8,520 nt of DNA from Roseovarius sp. (GTDB taxonomy: Bacteria; Pseudomonadota; Alphaproteobacteria; Rhodobacterales; Rhodobacteraceae). Positions 6,503 through 8,520 of the stretch are shown one piece after another. The translations under genes were made by a program, and so were the position numbers. The notes beneath the pieces are model-generated. The model searched no databases and was not told the origin of the DNA. It worked only from the letters and a program-made list of their open reading frames with translations. The stretch lies in assembly GCA_023260815.1 (NCBI GenBank), contig JALQUE010000131.1, positions 1-8,520 of the forward strand. The letters are read 5' to 3'. The stretch's first letter is position 1. Each line of letters opens with the position of its first letter.

Positions 6503-6534
6503 GCGCCCGGCGAGATCAGATCCCGACCGGGCGC
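6503..6534 (-). terminator. Intrinsic terminator between convergent genes
   Basis: A perfect 8-bp GC-rich inverted repeat, GCGCCCGG (6503-6510) and CCGGGCGC (6527-6534), encloses a 16-nt loop in the 75-bp gap between the converging ALDH and acidic-protein genes. On the minus strand the stem is followed by TTTGCGTTTTGG (6502-6491), the T-rich side expected for termination of the leftward gene that stops at 6559. On the plus strand the stem is followed by CCCCCCAGG rather than T residues, so termination of the rightward operon here would be weaker or need Rho. Confidence 0.65.
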
Positions 6535-6558
6535 CCCCCAGGTATCGCAGGGCGGCTA

Positions 6559-8502
6559 TCAGCCTGCGTTGCGAGCCTCTTGCGTGCGAAATTCGGTCTC
6601 GTCGGTCACCGAGAACCGCCCGCCCTTGAGCTTTTGCAGTTTGCCATCGCGCAACAGCTTGCCAAAGCTGCGCAATCCATCCTCGCGCGAGAAGTCGTTT
6701 CCAGCCACTTCGCGCAGCTTGCCCATCAGCATCGGCCGCGAGAATTGCAGGCGGCCTTCGACATCCGACAGATAGGCCGCCGCCGCCTCGAGCAGATCAG
6801 GAAGCGAGGTGGCGCCCGCCTGCTTGACGAAATCGGCAAATCCGGTGTCGCCGGTCTCGGTCTGATCGGCCTGCAGATCGCTGGAGGACACCCGGCGCGG
6901 CATGATCGATTCTCGCGGGGTTTCCACGTCGATCCGCTGCTCTGCCACCAACTTGAGCGGGGCGGGGCGGGCCTCTTCGAGGCGCGGTGGCCGGGCGCGC
7001 GGGCTGTCCGCATCAAGGCTGGGCCGGCGCGGGCGCACGACATCGGCCAGATCCGAGCGATAGGGGGATTGATCCTTTTCGGGGTCGGTTTCGATCCCCG
7101 CCTTTTTGTCGGCGCGGGTCGCGGCCACGGCGGCGCGCAGATGCTGGATCACGCTACGGCGGCGGTTCGATTCCGGCTCGTGGCGCTGATTGTCGGCTTC
7201 CTGAAAAATGCGGCTGACATCGTGCTGGGGATGTTCGGCTGCAAGCTTGTCACGCCCGGTGATCTGCGTGGCGGGGGCGTCGTCTGACTGCGGCGGGTCT
7301 TCAGCGGTCAGGTCGGCGACGTCGTCGACCTTGTCATCGGGTTCATCGACGAACCACGACACGTCGTCATCCCCGTCGGCATCGTCTTCGGCTGTGGTGG
7401 CGTCTTCGGCGGCGTCGTCGATGTCCTGCGCCGGGCCGCGCTGGCGCATCTCGGCCTCGACCTCGGCCAGTTCGCGTTGCAATTCGGCCTCGGCCTCGGG
7501 GCTGAGGGTCGATTCGTTGGTGTCCTCGTTGAAGACATTGATGCTGTCTTCGGAGATTTCGGCATAGGGTGTGTCGACGTCTTCCTCGATATAGCCTTCG
7601 GTGATCGCAGCCTCGTAATCGGTGCGCTTGATCTTGACCACACGAGCGCGCACGGCGGCGGGCTGTTCGGGGTCCGGCATCTCTTGCGTCACGTCGTCCG
7701 GGGCAGTGTCCGATGCCTCGGGCGCATCATGGGCCGGGGCGGTTGCAGATGCCGGATTGGCATCCGCCAACAGCTGCGCCAGCGTTGATTCGGCCAGAAC
7801 GAAGGGCGCGGGGCCTTTGGCGGCGGCATCGACCGGCGGGTCGCCATCATCTTCGTCGCCGTCGATGTCATCTCTGATTTCAGCGACGTCATTCAGGTCG
7901 TCCGCTGCAGCCATCAGGGGTTTGCCCGTGTCGAAACGGGCAAGGATCGCGTCCAGATCATCCTGCGGCGCGTCGGCCTCGATGATCTGTTCACTGGCGG
8001 CTTCGGCGGCGTCATCCTCGGCCAGGGCGGCATCCAGATCGGCGGCTGTGCTGTCCAGAAAAGCCTGCGGATCGGATGCAAATTCGGCGTGCTGATCCTC
8101 GGTGTATTCGTCGCCCGATTCGGCACGCTCGGATTGCAGAACGACCGACCGGATGCGGCGGAGCTTGGCGGCGATGCTGTCGCCCTCGTCCTCCTCCTCC
8201 GGGGTCTGCAACGTCGTTTGGGGCGCGGTTTGAGGCGCGACGGCGACGGTTTCAGCGTGGTCGGGGGTCTCTTCTTCAGGGGCCTCCTCTTCAGGGGCCT
8301 CGGCCACGGCAATATCTTCTGCGATATCTTCTGCGGCGTCTTCTGCGGCGACCGGTTCAAAGTCGGGCGCGTCGCCTTCGGCCTCTACACCTTCGGCGTT
8401 CGTAACCTCGGCCTGTGCGTCGATCGCGGCGTCCTGAACCTCTGCCGTAGCCTCGACCGCGTCGGAGGACGCTGTCTCATGGGGCGGCGCAGGGTGCGCC
8501 AT
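6559..8502 (-). CDS. Uncharacterised acidic low-complexity protein with basic linker and compact C-terminal domain (start uncertain, perhaps outside the window)
   Basis: I do not recognise a named family; similar long acidic proteins of unknown function seem familiar from Rhodobacteraceae. From the ATG at 8502 the product is 647 aa. Residues 1-105 and 135-410 are rich in Ala, Asp and Glu and probably disordered, with short helical islands: DSIAAKLRRIRSVV (108-121), DDLDAILARF (181-190) and an Ala/Glu-rich likely coiled coil at 335-356. The segment around 427-463 (DVSRIFQEADN, then RRRSVIQHLRAAVAATR) and a Pro/Arg-rich linker (485-540) are basic. The last part (about 552-635) looks folded, all-helical, ending in a strand-like KLKGGRFSVT; this could be a winged-helix-like fold, which is inference only. 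No signal peptide or membrane segment is visible. No Shine-Dalgarno precedes the 8502 ATG and the frame stays open to the right edge with the same composition, so the true start may lie outside. It runs opposite to the ALDH operon and is functionally unlinked as far as can be seen. Confidence 0.75.
   Translation of the reverse strand: MAHPAPPHETASSDAVEATAEVQDAAIDAQAEVTNAEGVEAEGDAPDFEPVAAEDAAEDIAEDIAVAEAPEEEAPEEETPDHAETVAVAPQTAPQTTLQTPEEEDEGDSIAAKLRRIRSVVLQSERAESGDEYTEDQHAEFASDPQAFLDSTAADLDAALAEDDAAEAASEQIIEADAPQDDLDAILARFDTGKPLMAAADDLNDVAEIRDDIDGDEDDGDPPVDAAAKGPAPFVLAESTLAQLLADANPASATAPAHDAPEASDTAPDDVTQEMPDPEQPAAVRARVVKIKRTDYEAAITEGYIEEDVDTPYAEISEDSINVFNEDTNESTLSPEAEAELQRELAEVEAEMRQRGPAQDIDDAAEDATTAEDDADGDDDVSWFVDEPDDKVDDVADLTAEDPPQSDDAPATQITGRDKLAAEHPQHDVSRIFQEADNQRHEPESNRRRSVIQHLRAAVAATRADKKAGIETDPEKDQSPYRSDLADVVRPRRPSLDADSPRARPPRLEEARPAPLKLVAEQRIDVETPRESIMPRRVSSSDLQADQTETGDTGFADFVKQAGATSLPDLLEAAAAYLSDVEGRLQFSRPMLMGKLREVAGNDFSREDGLRSFGKLLRDGKLQKLKGGRFSVTDETEFRTQEARNAG
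8273..8347. repeat. Short in-frame tandem repeats inside the acidic-protein gene
   Basis: Two 15-bp copies of TCTTCAGGGGCCTC(C/G) stand at 8273-8287 and 8288-8302. After a 9-bp gap, two identical 12-bp units ATATCTTCTGCG (8312-8323, 8324-8335) are followed by a third that differs only in its first three bases (8336-8347). Both unit lengths are multiples of three. On the minus strand they encode the acidic repeats EDAAEDIAEDIA (54-65) and EAPEEEAPEEE (68-78), so copy-number change would lengthen or shorten the disordered acidic tract without a frameshift. Confidence 0.7.
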
Positions 8503-8520
8503 GTCGGCGGGCGCTTGGGC

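Noticed and set aside
6580..8095. Plus-strand open frames opposite the acidic protein gene
   Set aside because: Their Ser/Ala- or Arg/Gly-rich composition mirrors the repetitive acidic codons of the minus strand. The minus frame is continuous for about 1.9 kb with a terminator at its end.
1..8520. tRNA, rRNA, CRISPR, insertion sequence, toxin-antitoxin or defence genes
   Set aside because: No spaced repeats, transposase or integrase motifs, tRNA-like folds or nuclease/antitoxin pairs were seen on either strand.

Overview
The window reads as chromosomal DNA of an alphaproteobacterium, most likely a member of the Rhodobacteraceae (Roseobacter/Loktanella/Paracoccus type). The reasons are the high G+C, GC-rich third codon positions, a two-domain ALDH16-type aldehyde dehydrogenase next to deoC, a TroC-type metal permease with a C-terminal extension, and a palindrome-plus-GGCCAGAAGAA intergenic repeat that I associate with this family. 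No RNA gene, insertion sequence, phage gene or CRISPR array was seen.

Left part (1-2949, minus strand): three genes of a cluster A-I metal ABC importer, read right to left. They are a periplasmic binding protein (troA-like, 2949-1972), an ATPase (troB-like, 1968-1174) and a membrane permease (troC-like, start 1064, running off the left edge). A second permease (troD-like) is expected beyond position 1. The binding-protein ligand set looks like His-His-His-Asp (TroA type), so manganese, zinc or both are possible. A repeat element lies in the 109-bp gap between ATPase and permease.

Middle (2950-3108): a divergent intergenic region. On the minus strand it has a good sigma-70-type promoter (TTGACA, 17 bp, CATATT) for the metal operon, with a Fur/Mur-like inverted repeat just upstream of the -35. 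On the plus side an 8-bp repeat with a GGCGCC core lies in front of deoC.

Right-centre (3109-6483, plus strand): deoC (deoxyribose-phosphate aldolase of the longer, eukaryote-like form) followed 36 bp later by a 782-aa ALDH16-type enzyme. The aldolase splits 2-deoxyribose 5-phosphate into glyceraldehyde 3-phosphate and acetaldehyde, and the dehydrogenase is the natural candidate to oxidise the acetaldehyde.

Right end (6559-8502 or beyond, minus strand): a large, very acidic, low-complexity protein with a basic linker and a small compact C-terminal domain, of unknown function. It converges on the ALDH gene, with a hairpin terminator between them. Most of the window is ordinary accessory metabolism and transport. 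The points most worth a second look are the pseudo-ALDH domain and the Lys-to-Thr change in the ALDH, the metal specificity and control of the transporter, and the uncharacterised acidic protein.
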